A stretch of DNA of 64,000 nucleotides, from positions 1-64,000 of the forward strand of contig NZ_BBOJ01000001.1 in assembly GCF_000974445.1 (NCBI RefSeq), read 5' to 3'. This DNA comes from Lentzea aerocolonigenes. GTDB taxonomy: Bacteria; Actinomycetota; Actinomycetes; Mycobacteriales; Pseudonocardiaceae. The position numbers were made by a program, and so were the translations under genes. Each line of letters begins with the position of its first letter. The stretch's first letter is position 1. This document shows, piece by piece, positions 16,381 through 24,435 of the stretch. A model generated the notes under the pieces. The model saw nothing but the letters and a program-made list of their open reading frames with translations. It had not been told where the DNA came from and searched no databases.

Positions 16381-17562
16381 TCATTCAACTTCGTCGTCTT
16401 CGGCTTGATCGTCTTTTGGCCCGCCGAGCGCGTCCTCCAGGGCGTCAGCGGCCCGCCTGTCGACCAGCTTCCGACCCATGTAGGTGTCCTGCGTCATCGA
16501 CGGCCGAGCGTGGCCGAGCTGGTCCGCGACCTGCCGCGCGGAGAGCCCCGCCTCATCGAGGATGGTCGCCGCCGTCTTCCGGAAGACGTGCGAGGTCACC
16601 CAGGCGAACTCGTCACCGCCCCGCGCCTTCCGGAGGTCCTTCCGGGTATTGGACGGGTCACGGAGTCCACCGAGGGCATCCGGGAAGACCGGCCCGTTCG
16701 GGAAGCTCGTGGTCTTGCGCCTCCTTCGGAGCATGTCGAGCGCCCATCGTGGGAGCAGGAGCGTTCGCTCACCGGCCTCCGTCTTGGTCGACTTCCTGAT
16801 CAGCCCGACGCCCTTGACCCGGATGACCGTGTAGTTCACGGCGACCGTGCCGGCCTCGAAGTCGACGTCCTCCCAGTAGACGGCCAACGCCTCGCCGATG
16901 CGGACGCCCGTGGCCATCATGAAGCGCGACAGGTCAGGTAGGTCCCGCTTCACGGCCTTCGGATCGGACTCCAGCATCTCCAGCCAGAGAATCCGCTCCT
17001 CCAGCGTGAGCGCCCGCGGACTCTTCTTGCGGCCAGCCTCCAGCGGCTCCACCTCCCTGACCGGGTTCGTGTCGAGCGCCTTGTCCCGGACAGCGATTCG
17101 CAGAGCCCCCGAGATCACCGAGCGAGCCGTCTTCGCCGTATCCACGCTGACCGACCGCCACAACGCACTCAGGAATGCATCGATCCGCGCCACCGACATC
17201 TCATGAATCCGCAGCTCACCAAGGCCAGGCAACACGTGCCGATCCATAATGCTTCGATACGTGTCGACGCTGCTCGGCGACCTCTTCCCAGCGTCAGCGA
17301 GCGCCTGGAACTTCGTGAACCACTGGTCCAAGGCCTCCTTGAACCGGCTGTCTCGGGTCAACGAGTTACCGGACGGCCCCTTGCGTTCGGCGAGGGCTTT
17401 CTTGAGGCTCCGTTCTGCCGCCGTCTTGGTCTTGGCCCACCGCTCCACCGGCCGTGTCTTGCCGTCGTAGTCGCGATACTTCGTGGTCGCACGCCAGCCT
17501 GAATCCGTTTGATAGCAACGAATCGCGCCGTATGTGCCGATGTCTAGAGGCGGACGCGCCAT
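16381..17562 (-). CDS. int: Tyrosine-recombinase integrase of the AICE, 393 aa
   Basis: The protein catalyses site-specific recombination between attP and the tRNA-Lys attB. The N-terminal arm-binding region holds GAIRCYQTDSGWRATTKYRD. A SAM-like core-binding domain follows at about 75-160. The catalytic domain shows Arg in MMATGVRIGEALAVYWEDVD, HxxR as HVFRK, LGHARPSM, and the nucleophile in TQDTYMGRK. The start ATG overlaps the xis stop as TGATG. The gene ends about 80 bp from attL, the usual place for pSAM2-type integrases. Confidence 0.95.
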   Translation of the reverse strand: MARPPLDIGTYGAIRCYQTDSGWRATTKYRDYDGKTRPVERWAKTKTAAERSLKKALAERKGPSGNSLTRDSRFKEALDQWFTKFQALADAGKRSPSSVDTYRSIMDRHVLPGLGELRIHEMSVARIDAFLSALWRSVSVDTAKTARSVISGALRIAVRDKALDTNPVREVEPLEAGRKKSPRALTLEERILWLEMLESDPKAVKRDLPDLSRFMMATGVRIGEALAVYWEDVDFEAGTVAVNYTVIRVKGVGLIRKSTKTEAGERTLLLPRWALDMLRRRRKTTSFPNGPVFPDALGGLRDPSNTRKDLRKARGGDEFAWVTSHVFRKTAATILDEAGLSARQVADQLGHARPSMTQDTYMGRKLVDRRAADALEDALGGPKDDQAEDDEVE

Positions 17563-17756
17563 CAGGCCGCCTCCTCAAGCAGGTGCTCGAACCAGCTCCG
17601 CACCTCGGACGGCAGGTACCGCAGATGCTTCCCCACCCGCCGAGCAGGCGGACCGTAGTTCTTCGTTCGCCAGCCGTAGAGCGTGTGGACCGGGACGTTC
17701 AAGAAGAGTGCGACGTCGCCGACTGTCCACAGTGGCTCAAACTGTTGTGCGTCCAT
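17562..17756 (-). CDS. xis: Excisionase-like helix-turn-helix protein, 64 aa
   Basis: A small MerR/Xis-like DNA-binding protein: WTVGDVALFLNVPVHTLYGW is the helix-turn-helix, and ARRVGKHLRYLPSEVRSWF supplies the wing. It overlaps int by TGATG and follows the replication gene by 16 bp. Role in directing excision is by analogy with pSAM2 xis. Confidence 0.9.
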   Translation of the reverse strand: MDAQQFEPLWTVGDVALFLNVPVHTLYGWRTKNYGPPARRVGKHLRYLPSEVRSWFEHLLEEAA

Positions 17757-17772
17757 GATTTCTCCCCCTAGG

Positions 17773-19377
17773 TCAAGCAGCTTGCGGTGTTGCCGAACTC
17801 CCCGGAGGTCCGGCAGATGCGAGCAGCGCGGCCGTGTATTCGGCCTTCCACCTGCGGCGCTCTGCGACAGCGCTCAGAAGCAGGTGCGCCCGCGGAGGCA
17901 CATTCGGGTCACCGGGCTGGACGTTGTTCCAGACGAGGCGTTGTGGCTGGTCATCGGGCTTGATCCCGACATCGGCCAGCAGTTGCCGAACGAATGCCTT
18001 GCGGTCGTGCTTGTGGTCCGCGAGCGACTTCCCCGACCACTTCCGCGACACCAGCACCCGCCGACCAGCAACGCCGAGCGTGGTCCGCTTGTGCGCCTTC
18101 CCCTTGCACGTCCCCGGCACCGTCGACAGCCGAGCCCCACGAGGCTGCACGCCGTAGAGCAACCACAGCCCGCATTGCGGCGAGCAGGGCGTGACCGCAA
18201 GCTCAGCGCACAGCCGTTCGGCGTGGTCTTCCTGCCGCGCGGTCTGCGCCTCGAAGCACTCGTTGATGCTCTTGGTGAGGTACTTCGTCAGGTAGCCGAT
18301 GTGACGGCCGGCTTCCTCCGTGCCGCCGAGGATGCCCTTGGAGTGCACCTGCACCCCGAACCGCGCTACGTGCGCCGGTCGCTCGACCTCATCAAGCGCC
18401 TCTTCCCAGGTAGGCAAGGCCCTTCGGGTCTGCGGATCGACAAAGCCTTTGGCACGCACGTCCCACACCGGCAGGTTGTCGCCGCTGTACTTGATCTCGT
18501 TATGCGCAGGCCACCAGACCTGGTGATACGTGGCCTCAGCGACCGCCCGCAGCTCTGCACGGGAGATGCTTCCTCGAACCGCCGCGTGCCAGTGCGGAGC
18601 GAGCCGCCGCTGTGGTTCGACGGCGGAGAAGTACTGGACCTCCCAGCCGACGCAGCGGCGAAGGTTCTGCACGAACCGGTCCAGCAGCGCCGCGAAGTGC
18701 ACAGCGTCCCGAGCCGCACGGCGGTAGTCGTACCGCGAGGGATCAACAGGCGTGCCGTCGCTACGCACCTTGCCGTAGCTATCGAGCGTCAGCGTGAGAA
18801 ACGTCGAAGGCTGGTACTTGCCGCCGAAGACCTTGCCAACGGTGCGCTTGCTGACCGTCCGACGAGGCAGGTTCGGAGCGTCCTGACGCCGCTTGGTCGA
18901 CCGCTTCCGCGCACCCTTGAGCGGGACCTCCAGAGAGGGGAGTGAGCCGCGGACTCCGAGTTGCCGAAGTTCTTCGTCGACCTCCGCGACCTCCTCCCGC
19001 ACCTCCTCCGCGCCAACCTCGTCACCCTCATCGAGGGCCAGGCGGAAGGCCTTGACCAGGTCAGCCCGGTACTCAGTCAGCTCCCGCTGATCGTTGCTCG
19101 GGGCATTCGGCGTGAAGTCCGGTTCGTCGGTCAGATGCCATCCCTCACGACACTGCGCCATCCGCAGACGCCGGTTCTTCTCCGCACAGGTAGGGCAGAC
19201 ACTCGCGACCGTCGAGCCACACGGCACGGGCACGATGTCCACGCGTCCGGTGTCGAGGTCGATCCGTTCCTTGGCCAGCGGCCGAACGCACACGCCGTGT
19301 TCCTCGGCGACAGCACGAGCGATATCGAGCGCGGCCGGCTGCTTCATCCGCTCCGAGCGGTTCAGGTACTCAGTCAT
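17773..19377 (-). CDS. repSA: RepSA-like replication initiator, 534 aa
   Basis: Rolling-circle-type initiator needed for the replicative stage of the element. A zinc-finger-like set (CGSTVASVCPTC, then CREGWH) lies near residues 45-75. The HUH metal motif is in LAPHWHAAVRGSI (about residue 262), and the segment after it, AEATYHQVWWP, offers a candidate nucleophilic Tyr. The length is as in pSAM2 RepSA and its many AICE relatives. Its ATG overlaps the tra stop (ATGA), so transfer and replication genes are cotranscribed. Confidence 0.88.
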   Translation of the reverse strand: MTEYLNRSERMKQPAALDIARAVAEEHGVCVRPLAKERIDLDTGRVDIVPVPCGSTVASVCPTCAEKNRRLRMAQCREGWHLTDEPDFTPNAPSNDQRELTEYRADLVKAFRLALDEGDEVGAEEVREEVAEVDEELRQLGVRGSLPSLEVPLKGARKRSTKRRQDAPNLPRRTVSKRTVGKVFGGKYQPSTFLTLTLDSYGKVRSDGTPVDPSRYDYRRAARDAVHFAALLDRFVQNLRRCVGWEVQYFSAVEPQRRLAPHWHAAVRGSISRAELRAVAEATYHQVWWPAHNEIKYSGDNLPVWDVRAKGFVDPQTRRALPTWEEALDEVERPAHVARFGVQVHSKGILGGTEEAGRHIGYLTKYLTKSINECFEAQTARQEDHAERLCAELAVTPCSPQCGLWLLYGVQPRGARLSTVPGTCKGKAHKRTTLGVAGRRVLVSRKWSGKSLADHKHDRKAFVRQLLADVGIKPDDQPQRLVWNNVQPGDPNVPPRAHLLLSAVAERRRWKAEYTAALLASAGPPGSSATPQAA

Positions 19378-20837
19378 GCGGCAGCCCTCCCGTCAGTCAG
19401 CTCGGGGAACTCGTGGACGGTGGCCGGAGCGAGGTAGACGCCCAGTTCGACCAGGTCCGCGTCCGTGACGTGGAAGGCCCGCGCGCGTTCGGGTTCGCGC
19501 TGCCCGTCCTCCTTGAGCCAGGCGACACCAGGCGTGTTCTCGCTGATCTCATGAGCCGCCGCACCGCGTTGCCGGACGCCATCGCCCAGGACCATGTCGA
19601 CCTGCACCGGTTCGTCCAGGCGCAGCGCCACACGGGTCGTGAAGAGGTGCCGGAAGGCGACCACTTCCTTGCGCGGGTCCTGGACCAGGCCGACCACGGC
19701 GTAACCAGGAGCACGGCCTTGCGAGGTAATCGTCTGAACCGCACGGGTCGCGCGCTCACGCAGGTTCCGGTCCGGCTGGTAGGCGATCAGGTCGGCCAGC
19801 TCATCCACGATCAGGACCGTGAACGGTTCACCAGTGTTGCGAGCCCAGAGCCGCCGAATGCCTCGGTATCGCGAGGCACGCTCCTTGACCTCTGCGGCGA
19901 TTTCTTCAAGCAGGGCAACAGCTTCCGACCCATTGTCGTAGATGACCTTCTCGAACGCGTCCGGACACTGACCAAGCTCCATCCCGCCCTTGGGATCGAT
20001 GCCGACGAGTCGGACCATGCCGGCCTTGATAGCCGGGGCGAGCTGCCAGACGATCGACCACAGCACCGAGCCCTTACCGGCACCGGGCACGCCGACCACG
20101 AGCACCTGCGACCCGAGCAGCTTCAACCGCCAGGGCTTCCCGGTCTCGGTACGGCCGACGACCACACGCTTGAGGTCAACTTCTCCGGCATCGGCGAGCT
20201 GCGGCACGACCACGGGACGCGACAGCGGGTCAGCATGGATGAAGTCGAGCTCAAGCACGCGCGGCTTGAGCACCCTGACCCGGCAAGACCGGGCGTTGAA
20301 CGAGTGCGCCAGGTTGTCCCGACGTGCTTCCCATTGCTCCGGTGACTGCGCGGGGATCATCCGCACCCGGACCTTGTCCCGCCAACCCTCAGACCGGACT
20401 CGGCGCAGCTTCGGGAGGTACTCCTTCCCGCGGACTTCCTTCGCAAGCTCGGCGAGCCGCATCACGGTGCGCCATTGCGGCACGTAGACAGTCAGCCGCC
20501 GCCACTCGGTCAGCAGCCGGTACCAGCCGTGCCGTAGGAACGACGCCCGATCGAGGCCATACCAAACGGTCAGGGCACACACGAGCGACAACAGAGCCAA
20601 GACCAGCGGCGACAGCCCGAACTGCCGATAGGCGACATAGCCGCCGAGGCCAAGCGTCACCACAATCGGATAGTGGGTGGCCAGCACGGTGAGCTTCACG
20701 GCCAGACGGACCGTCAGCCACACCAGTGCGACCGGCGCGAGCACGAGCTTGACCCAACTGGGAAGCCATACCCACCAAGGAACCTGCGGACGAGCGCCCT
20801 CGAACGGAGCAGGATCGACCCAACGATTGCCCTTCAT
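19374..20837 (-). CDS. traSA: FtsK/SpoIIIE-like DNA translocase for conjugal transfer (TraSA-like), 487 aa
   Basis: This protein pumps double-stranded element DNA into the recipient. N-terminal membrane segments are at about residues 22-45 and 55-95 (VTLGLGGYVAYRQF, LVLALLSLVCALTVWYGL). The motor domain has Walker A VVGVPGAGKGSVLW (about 252), Walker B TVLIVDELADLIAY (about 340) and TSQGRAPGYAVVGLVQDP. The frame extends upstream, but ATG at 20837 (MKGNRWVDPAPFEG) overlaps the preceding stop as ATGA and is preferred. A C-terminal winged helix for target recognition, as in plasmid TraB, is not clearly seen. Confidence 0.9.
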   Translation of the reverse strand: MKGNRWVDPAPFEGARPQVPWWVWLPSWVKLVLAPVALVWLTVRLAVKLTVLATHYPIVVTLGLGGYVAYRQFGLSPLVLALLSLVCALTVWYGLDRASFLRHGWYRLLTEWRRLTVYVPQWRTVMRLAELAKEVRGKEYLPKLRRVRSEGWRDKVRVRMIPAQSPEQWEARRDNLAHSFNARSCRVRVLKPRVLELDFIHADPLSRPVVVPQLADAGEVDLKRVVVGRTETGKPWRLKLLGSQVLVVGVPGAGKGSVLWSIVWQLAPAIKAGMVRLVGIDPKGGMELGQCPDAFEKVIYDNGSEAVALLEEIAAEVKERASRYRGIRRLWARNTGEPFTVLIVDELADLIAYQPDRNLRERATRAVQTITSQGRAPGYAVVGLVQDPRKEVVAFRHLFTTRVALRLDEPVQVDMVLGDGVRQRGAAAHEISENTPGVAWLKEDGQREPERARAFHVTDADLVELGVYLAPATVHEFPELTDGRAAA

Positions 20838-21118
20838 CGCGCACCGCCCGAGCACGCGACACACTGGAAGACGCTGCCAACGCTCGGGATGCGCCCAATG
20901 GGCAGGAACGCTCCCGCACCAGCGGTGTGCTGCGCCTTGCAGGTCAAACACTCGAAGCCCTCAGCCTGTGCGGCCGTGAGTTCCATCGTCTCCAACGAGC
21001 CGCCGTCGAGCATGACGACGTAGCTGGAGACGGCTTGCTTGCTGGCGATCATTCGATCCCACAGCAGTTGCTTTGTGGCCCCGTCTAGCGCACGAATGCG
21101 CTCAGGCTTTACGCTCAT
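20834..21118 (-). CDS. Small zinc-ribbon-like AICE protein, 94 aa
   Basis: Unrecognised by name. Two cysteine pairs, CLTC in EGFECLTCKAQH and CVAC in VFQCVACSGG, could bind one zinc. The N-terminus (SVKPERIRALDGATKQLLWD) is helical. Directly upstream of tra with an ATGA overlap, so it likely belongs to the transfer functions. A hairpin at 21148-21188 separates it from the next small gene upstream. Confidence 0.65.
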   Translation of the reverse strand: MSVKPERIRALDGATKQLLWDRMIASKQAVSSYVVMLDGGSLETMELTAAQAEGFECLTCKAQHTAGAGAFLPIGRIPSVGSVFQCVACSGGAR

Positions 21119-21147
21119 CGTTGTTCGCTCCTGAGTTGGGTGGACAA

Positions 21148-21188
21148 CGCAGGAGCGGCGAGGTTGGTAGCCGGGTTCCGCTCCTGCG
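21148..21188. terminator. Hairpin between two parts of the AICE minus-strand gene cluster
   Basis: CGCAGGAGCGG (21148-21158) pairs perfectly with CCGCTCCTGCG (21178-21188) around a 19-nt loop. No T-run follows on either strand. It could be a weak terminator or processing site, or a protein-binding site, within the 157-bp gap between the 94-aa and 83-aa genes. Confidence 0.4.
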
Positions 21189-21275
21189 TCTCACGTTCTC
21201 TTTGCGCCGCAACAAGACGCGCGGCATCGACACGTGACCCAGCAGAGTCACGCGCTCTGTCCAAACAGGACTTAT

Positions 21276-21527
21276 TTAGCTCTTGCGGAGCTTGATCGCC
21301 TCGCCCTTCTCACGCTCACGAGTCGCCCAGTACAGGGCCTCGTGGTGGTGACTCCGGTCGGTCTCCGCGACCCGCGCATAGATAGCGGCCGAGCGGAGGT
21401 AGTAGTCCTTCAACACGCCAGGCTTGGACTTCGGGTGAGGAAGCAACTTGCTCAAGACGTCATGCGCTTCGCTAAGCGTCCTGACCTGCTCCGCCAGGCC
21501 CCAATGCATCAACTCAACCGCGGCCAT
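21276..21527 (-). CDS. Small hypothetical AICE protein, 83 aa
   Basis: Family not recognised. Helical and charged: MAAVELMHWGLAEQVRTL and VLKDYYLRSAAIYARVAE. The ATG at 21527 has GGGAG six bases upstream and overlaps the end of the upstream gene by 14 bp. Frames further upstream are shadows. No motif gives a function. Confidence 0.6.
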   Translation of the reverse strand: MAAVELMHWGLAEQVRTLSEAHDVLSKLLPHPKSKPGVLKDYYLRSAAIYARVAETDRSHHHEALYWATREREKGEAIKLRKS

Positions 21528-21774
21528 CAGAGTCTCCCTCCGCAAGGGCGTGACGCCCCTCCTGACTGCCGAGGTGATCCGCCAGCTTGGACGCCTCACG
21601 CGACAGCTCCCGACAGAACCGCATCAGCACGTCCGACCCGCCAGGGAACGGCGGGAGCTGGATCGCGATGTTGACCGGGTCCAGGTAGATCACCAGTGCC
21701 GGAACCTGCGGCGTCACGCGAACCATCGCCGCAGCTGCGTCACGCCCAGGCGTGCAGGTGGCGTTGAAGCCCAT
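21514..21774 (-). CDS. Small hypothetical AICE protein, 86 aa
   Basis: Unrecognised. The central strand VPALVIYLDPVNIAIQLPPF and a helical tail (MRFCRELSREASKLADHL) suggest a small folded protein. The start ATG (MGFNATCTPG) overlaps the upstream stop as TGATG, so translation is probably coupled. The gene sits in the small-gene cluster of the element. Confidence 0.6.
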   Translation of the reverse strand: MGFNATCTPGRDAAAAMVRVTPQVPALVIYLDPVNIAIQLPPFPGGSDVLMRFCRELSREASKLADHLGSQEGRHALAEGDSDGRG

Positions 21775-21986
21775 CACTGCCCACCTTCCTGCCGAGCAGC
21801 CGACGCCTGAAGCGCCTTCCACCCCTCGTCCAGGACCTCCCGCAGCCGAGGCACCGCGTCGCGGTCGACCACGAGCACCACAGGGAACGCCTTGCCGAAC
21901 CGCAGCTCGACCCGGTCAGCGAACGGCATCGCGAGGGGACGCATCGGGAGATCGGCGGTCACGTGGACCCGCACCATGTCTGGCAT
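21774..21986 (-). CDS. Small hypothetical AICE protein, 70 aa
   Basis: Unrecognised; contains RVELRFGKAFPVVLVVDRDA and a C-terminal helix. The ATG overlaps the stop of the 150-aa gene by one base (TAATG) and its own stop overlaps the next start (TGATG). Overlaps on both sides support a real coupled gene. Confidence 0.6.
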   Translation of the reverse strand: MPDMVRVHVTADLPMRPLAMPFADRVELRFGKAFPVVLVVDRDAVPRLREVLDEGWKALQASAARQEGGQ

Positions 21987-22438
21987 TACGCAGCCTTAGC
22001 GGCAGGCTTGCTGACAGCCGGCTTCATGCCAGAGGCCCGCAAGCTGTAGCCCAACTTCGCCCGGCACCGGTGACGCTCACCGGCGTGCGTGGCACGGCAG
22101 CCCTTGTCATCGATCCACGGCGTGACCGTCAGCCCCTCGAAGACCACCGGCCGCACGTCCGTACCGGGGATCGCCTCCGGCGGCACCGGCTGGTGAGGTG
22201 CGGAGATCTTCACCGTGACCACCGCGTCCGTCTTGCGCTCGGCCGCCTGGTCAATCACCAGCACCGACCACACCAGTAGACCCGTCTCCTTGTCCTTCTC
22301 CTGCTCTACCGGCAGCCCCTTCGCCCGTTCATCGGCGGACTGGAACTTCAGCACCGGTTCCACGCCCATGACGAGCGCGCCCCTCGGGAACACGAAGTCA
22401 TGACCCGCCGGGAGCCTGCTCCCACCTGTGATCGCCAT
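21986..22438 (-). CDS. AICE hypothetical protein, 150 aa
   Basis: The leading gene of the minus-strand cluster. Sequence features are LVWSVLVIDQAAERKTDAVV, TVKISAPHQPVPPEAIPGTD and a basic tail (HRCRAKLGYSLRASG) with lysines at the end. I recall similar proteins in many AICEs but know no proven function. ATG at 22438 is chosen because AGGAGC lies just upstream; the frame runs to 22492 without an equally good start. The gap to the divergent regulator (22439-22597) should hold the control region. Confidence 0.7.
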   Translation of the reverse strand: MAITGGSRLPAGHDFVFPRGALVMGVEPVLKFQSADERAKGLPVEQEKDKETGLLVWSVLVIDQAAERKTDAVVTVKISAPHQPVPPEAIPGTDVRPVVFEGLTVTPWIDDKGCRATHAGERHRCRAKLGYSLRASGMKPAVSKPAAKAA

Positions 22439-22597
22439 CGTCTTGCTCCTGTCGTCTGTGCCGCCTGACCTGCTGTCAGCCGTTCTCGACACCTACGACT
22501 TTCGACGAAACACGAGGACGCAAGCACCGCACAGCGGGATTTCTGAGGACGTCTCTGTTACGTTGAAGTCGTCCCTAGTCATCCCTCGGGAGGGCAG

Positions 22598-23341
22598 ATG
22601 GCCAACGACCGCCTACGCGAAGCGTTGCTACGCAACGGCTTGAGCCTCGACCACGTGGCCCGCGCGACCGGCGTCGACCCGAAGACCGTCGAACGCTGGA
22701 TCACCAGGGGACGCATCCCATACCCGCGCCACCGCAATGCCATCGCGTCGATGGTCCGCGAGACCGAGCACTACCTCTGGCCCGATGCAGTAGCCGCGGA
22801 CCGCAAGGCCGAGATCGCCGAGTCCGAGGTCGTGAAGGTCTACCCGCACCGCAACAACATTCCCGCGGACTTGTGGGACCGGCTGCTCAGCGACGCCACC
22901 GAGCACATCGAGGTCCTGTCACTCGCGGCGCTGTTTCTAGTCGAGCGGCCGATGTTCGCGAAGGAGCTGCGTGCGAAGGCCGAGAACGGCGCGAAGGTCA
23001 GGCTGTTGTTCGGCGACCCGGCCGGCCGAGAGGCATCCCGACGTTCCGAGGAAGAGCAGCTAGGCAAGGGCACTGTTGCTGCACGCATCCGCAACGCGCT
23101 GGCGTTCGTCCGACCACTGGTTGATGTGCCCAACATCGAGATCCGTCTGCACAAGACCACGCTCTACAACTCGGTCTTCCGCTTCGACGATGAGATGATC
23201 GTCAACACCCACGTCTACGGGTTCCCTGGTGCCCACGCTCCGGCGCTGCACCTACGACGACTGTCCGCTGGGGACCTGTTCGAGACCTACTCCGAGAGCC
23301 TGGAGACCGTCTGGGCTTCCGCGAAACGCACGACATTCTGA
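22598..23341 (+). CDS. HTH (XRE-like) regulator with DUF5919 / PLD-like C-terminus, 247 aa
   Basis: N-terminal helix-turn-helix (about residues 6-40: LREALLRNGLSLDHVARATG, VDPKTVERWITRGR) is followed by a C-terminal domain: VKVYPHRNNIPADLWDRLL, THVYGFPGAHAPALHL. That domain resembles the phospholipase-D-like DUF5919 region found behind HTH domains in actinobacteria. GGGAGG stands before the ATG. It is divergent from the transfer/replication cluster and just upstream of the Nudix gene. A role as the element's repressor or sensor is inferred from that position. Confidence 0.75.
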   Translation: MANDRLREALLRNGLSLDHVARATGVDPKTVERWITRGRIPYPRHRNAIASMVRETEHYLWPDAVAADRKAEIAESEVVKVYPHRNNIPADLWDRLLSDATEHIEVLSLAALFLVERPMFAKELRAKAENGAKVRLLFGDPAGREASRRSEEEQLGKGTVAARIRNALAFVRPLVDVPNIEIRLHKTTLYNSVFRFDDEMIVNTHVYGFPGAHAPALHLRRLSAGDLFETYSESLETVWASAKRTTF

Positions 23342-23352
23342 GGAGCCGCAAC

Positions 23353-23826
23353 GTGGCCCGCACCGACCATTACCACGACCCGAACGCCCCCAAAGCGACC
23401 AACATCGTCGTGGCCGTGAGCGCGTTCGTGCAGGACGAACACGGCCGACTGTTGATGATCCGGCGCACCGACAACGACCTCTACTCGATCCCAGGCGGAG
23501 CACAGGAGGTCGGCGAGACCATCGGCCAGGCGGTCATCCGCGAGATCAAGGAAGAAACGGGGATCGATGTAGAGCCCACGGACATCATCGGCATCTACTC
23601 CGACCCTAAGCACGTCATCGCCTACACGGATGGCGAGGTACGACAGCAGTTCTCAATCTGCTTCCGGGCACGGCCGACCGGTGGCAACCTGCGGCTGAGC
23701 AACGAATCAAGCGAGGTCCGCTGGGTGAGCCGCGAAGACCTAGGCGTACTGAACATCCACCCGTCGATCCAACTCCGGATCAAGCACGGGTTCGATGAGC
23801 GATCGACGCCTTACTTCGCCGTGTAG
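23353..23826 (+). CDS. Nudix hydrolase, Pif-like, 157 aa
   Basis: The Nudix box is visible: GGAQEVGETIGQAVIREIKE, then ETGI, matching GX5EX7REUXEEXGU. The entry strand is IVVAVSAFVQDEHGRLLMIR. pSAM2 carries a Nudix protein, Pif, that stops redundant transfer between cells already holding the element. By position behind the regulator this gene may play that role. A GTG start lies 11 bp after the regulator stop, so the two form a pair. The stop overlaps the convergent HD gene by 16 bp. Confidence 0.85.
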   Translation: MARTDHYHDPNAPKATNIVVAVSAFVQDEHGRLLMIRRTDNDLYSIPGGAQEVGETIGQAVIREIKEETGIDVEPTDIIGIYSDPKHVIAYTDGEVRQQFSICFRARPTGGNLRLSNESSEVRWVSREDLGVLNIHPSIQLRIKHGFDERSTPYFAV

Positions 23827-24377
23827 TCGATTCCCGCTTCACGCAACCGGCTCTCAGTTCGCTCAACCGAAGCGACAATTTCAGCCTTGGCTTGGCGAAT
23901 AAATAGTGTCACGATGTTTTCTGCCCCATAGCGCTTCTGGATCTCCTCAATTCGATCATGCACATTCGTCACTTTGCCCTCCGGCGTGGTTGTCATGTCA
24001 GCCCACCAAAGCGCATCCCTAACCGGAGTCTGCTCATCGCGCCACCCTGCCAGCTCAGCAGAAAGTCCTCGCAGTTCCGCCTCCACGTACGCACACGAAT
24101 GATGCGCAACTAGCGCACAAAGGCGCTCTGATGCCTTTATTGATTTCAGGTATCGAGCACCGTCGTAAGGATGAAATCCCGTATGCGCCACGCCAGGAGC
24201 GTATCCGATATCATGAAGCAGCGCTGCAGCCAGGAGCATCTCTCGGTCATCTGTGTCGAATAGCCTCGCTGACTGCTCAGCACGCACACTCACACCCTGC
24301 ACATGCGCCCACCTCTTCGGCAATACCAATGCAAGCTGCGCAGAGGCGACCATACGCGCCCAGTCCGGTAGTCCCAC
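23811..24377 (-). CDS. HD-domain phosphohydrolase-like protein, 188 aa
   Basis: The HD-superfamily metal motif is in LLAAALLHDIGYAPGVAHTG (about residues 50-70). Further metal histidines are likely in HTGFHPYDGARYL and LVAHHSCAYVEAE, and a late Asp in ALWWADMTTTPEGK. Such small HD proteins hydrolyse nucleotides or phosphate esters; the substrate is unknown. It is the mirror-image neighbour of the Nudix gene, with overlapping 3' ends, and starts the region of lower GC. Confidence 0.8.
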   Translation of the reverse strand: MGLPDWARMVASAQLALVLPKRWAHVQGVSVRAEQSARLFDTDDREMLLAAALLHDIGYAPGVAHTGFHPYDGARYLKSIKASERLCALVAHHSCAYVEAELRGLSAELAGWRDEQTPVRDALWWADMTTTPEGKVTNVHDRIEEIQKRYGAENIVTLFIRQAKAEIVASVERTESRLREAGIDYTAK

Positions 24378-24435
24378 ATTCCACCCTTAAGCACACAGGA
24401 GAAGCTAGACGTGACACACTCCAAATCAACCCGCC

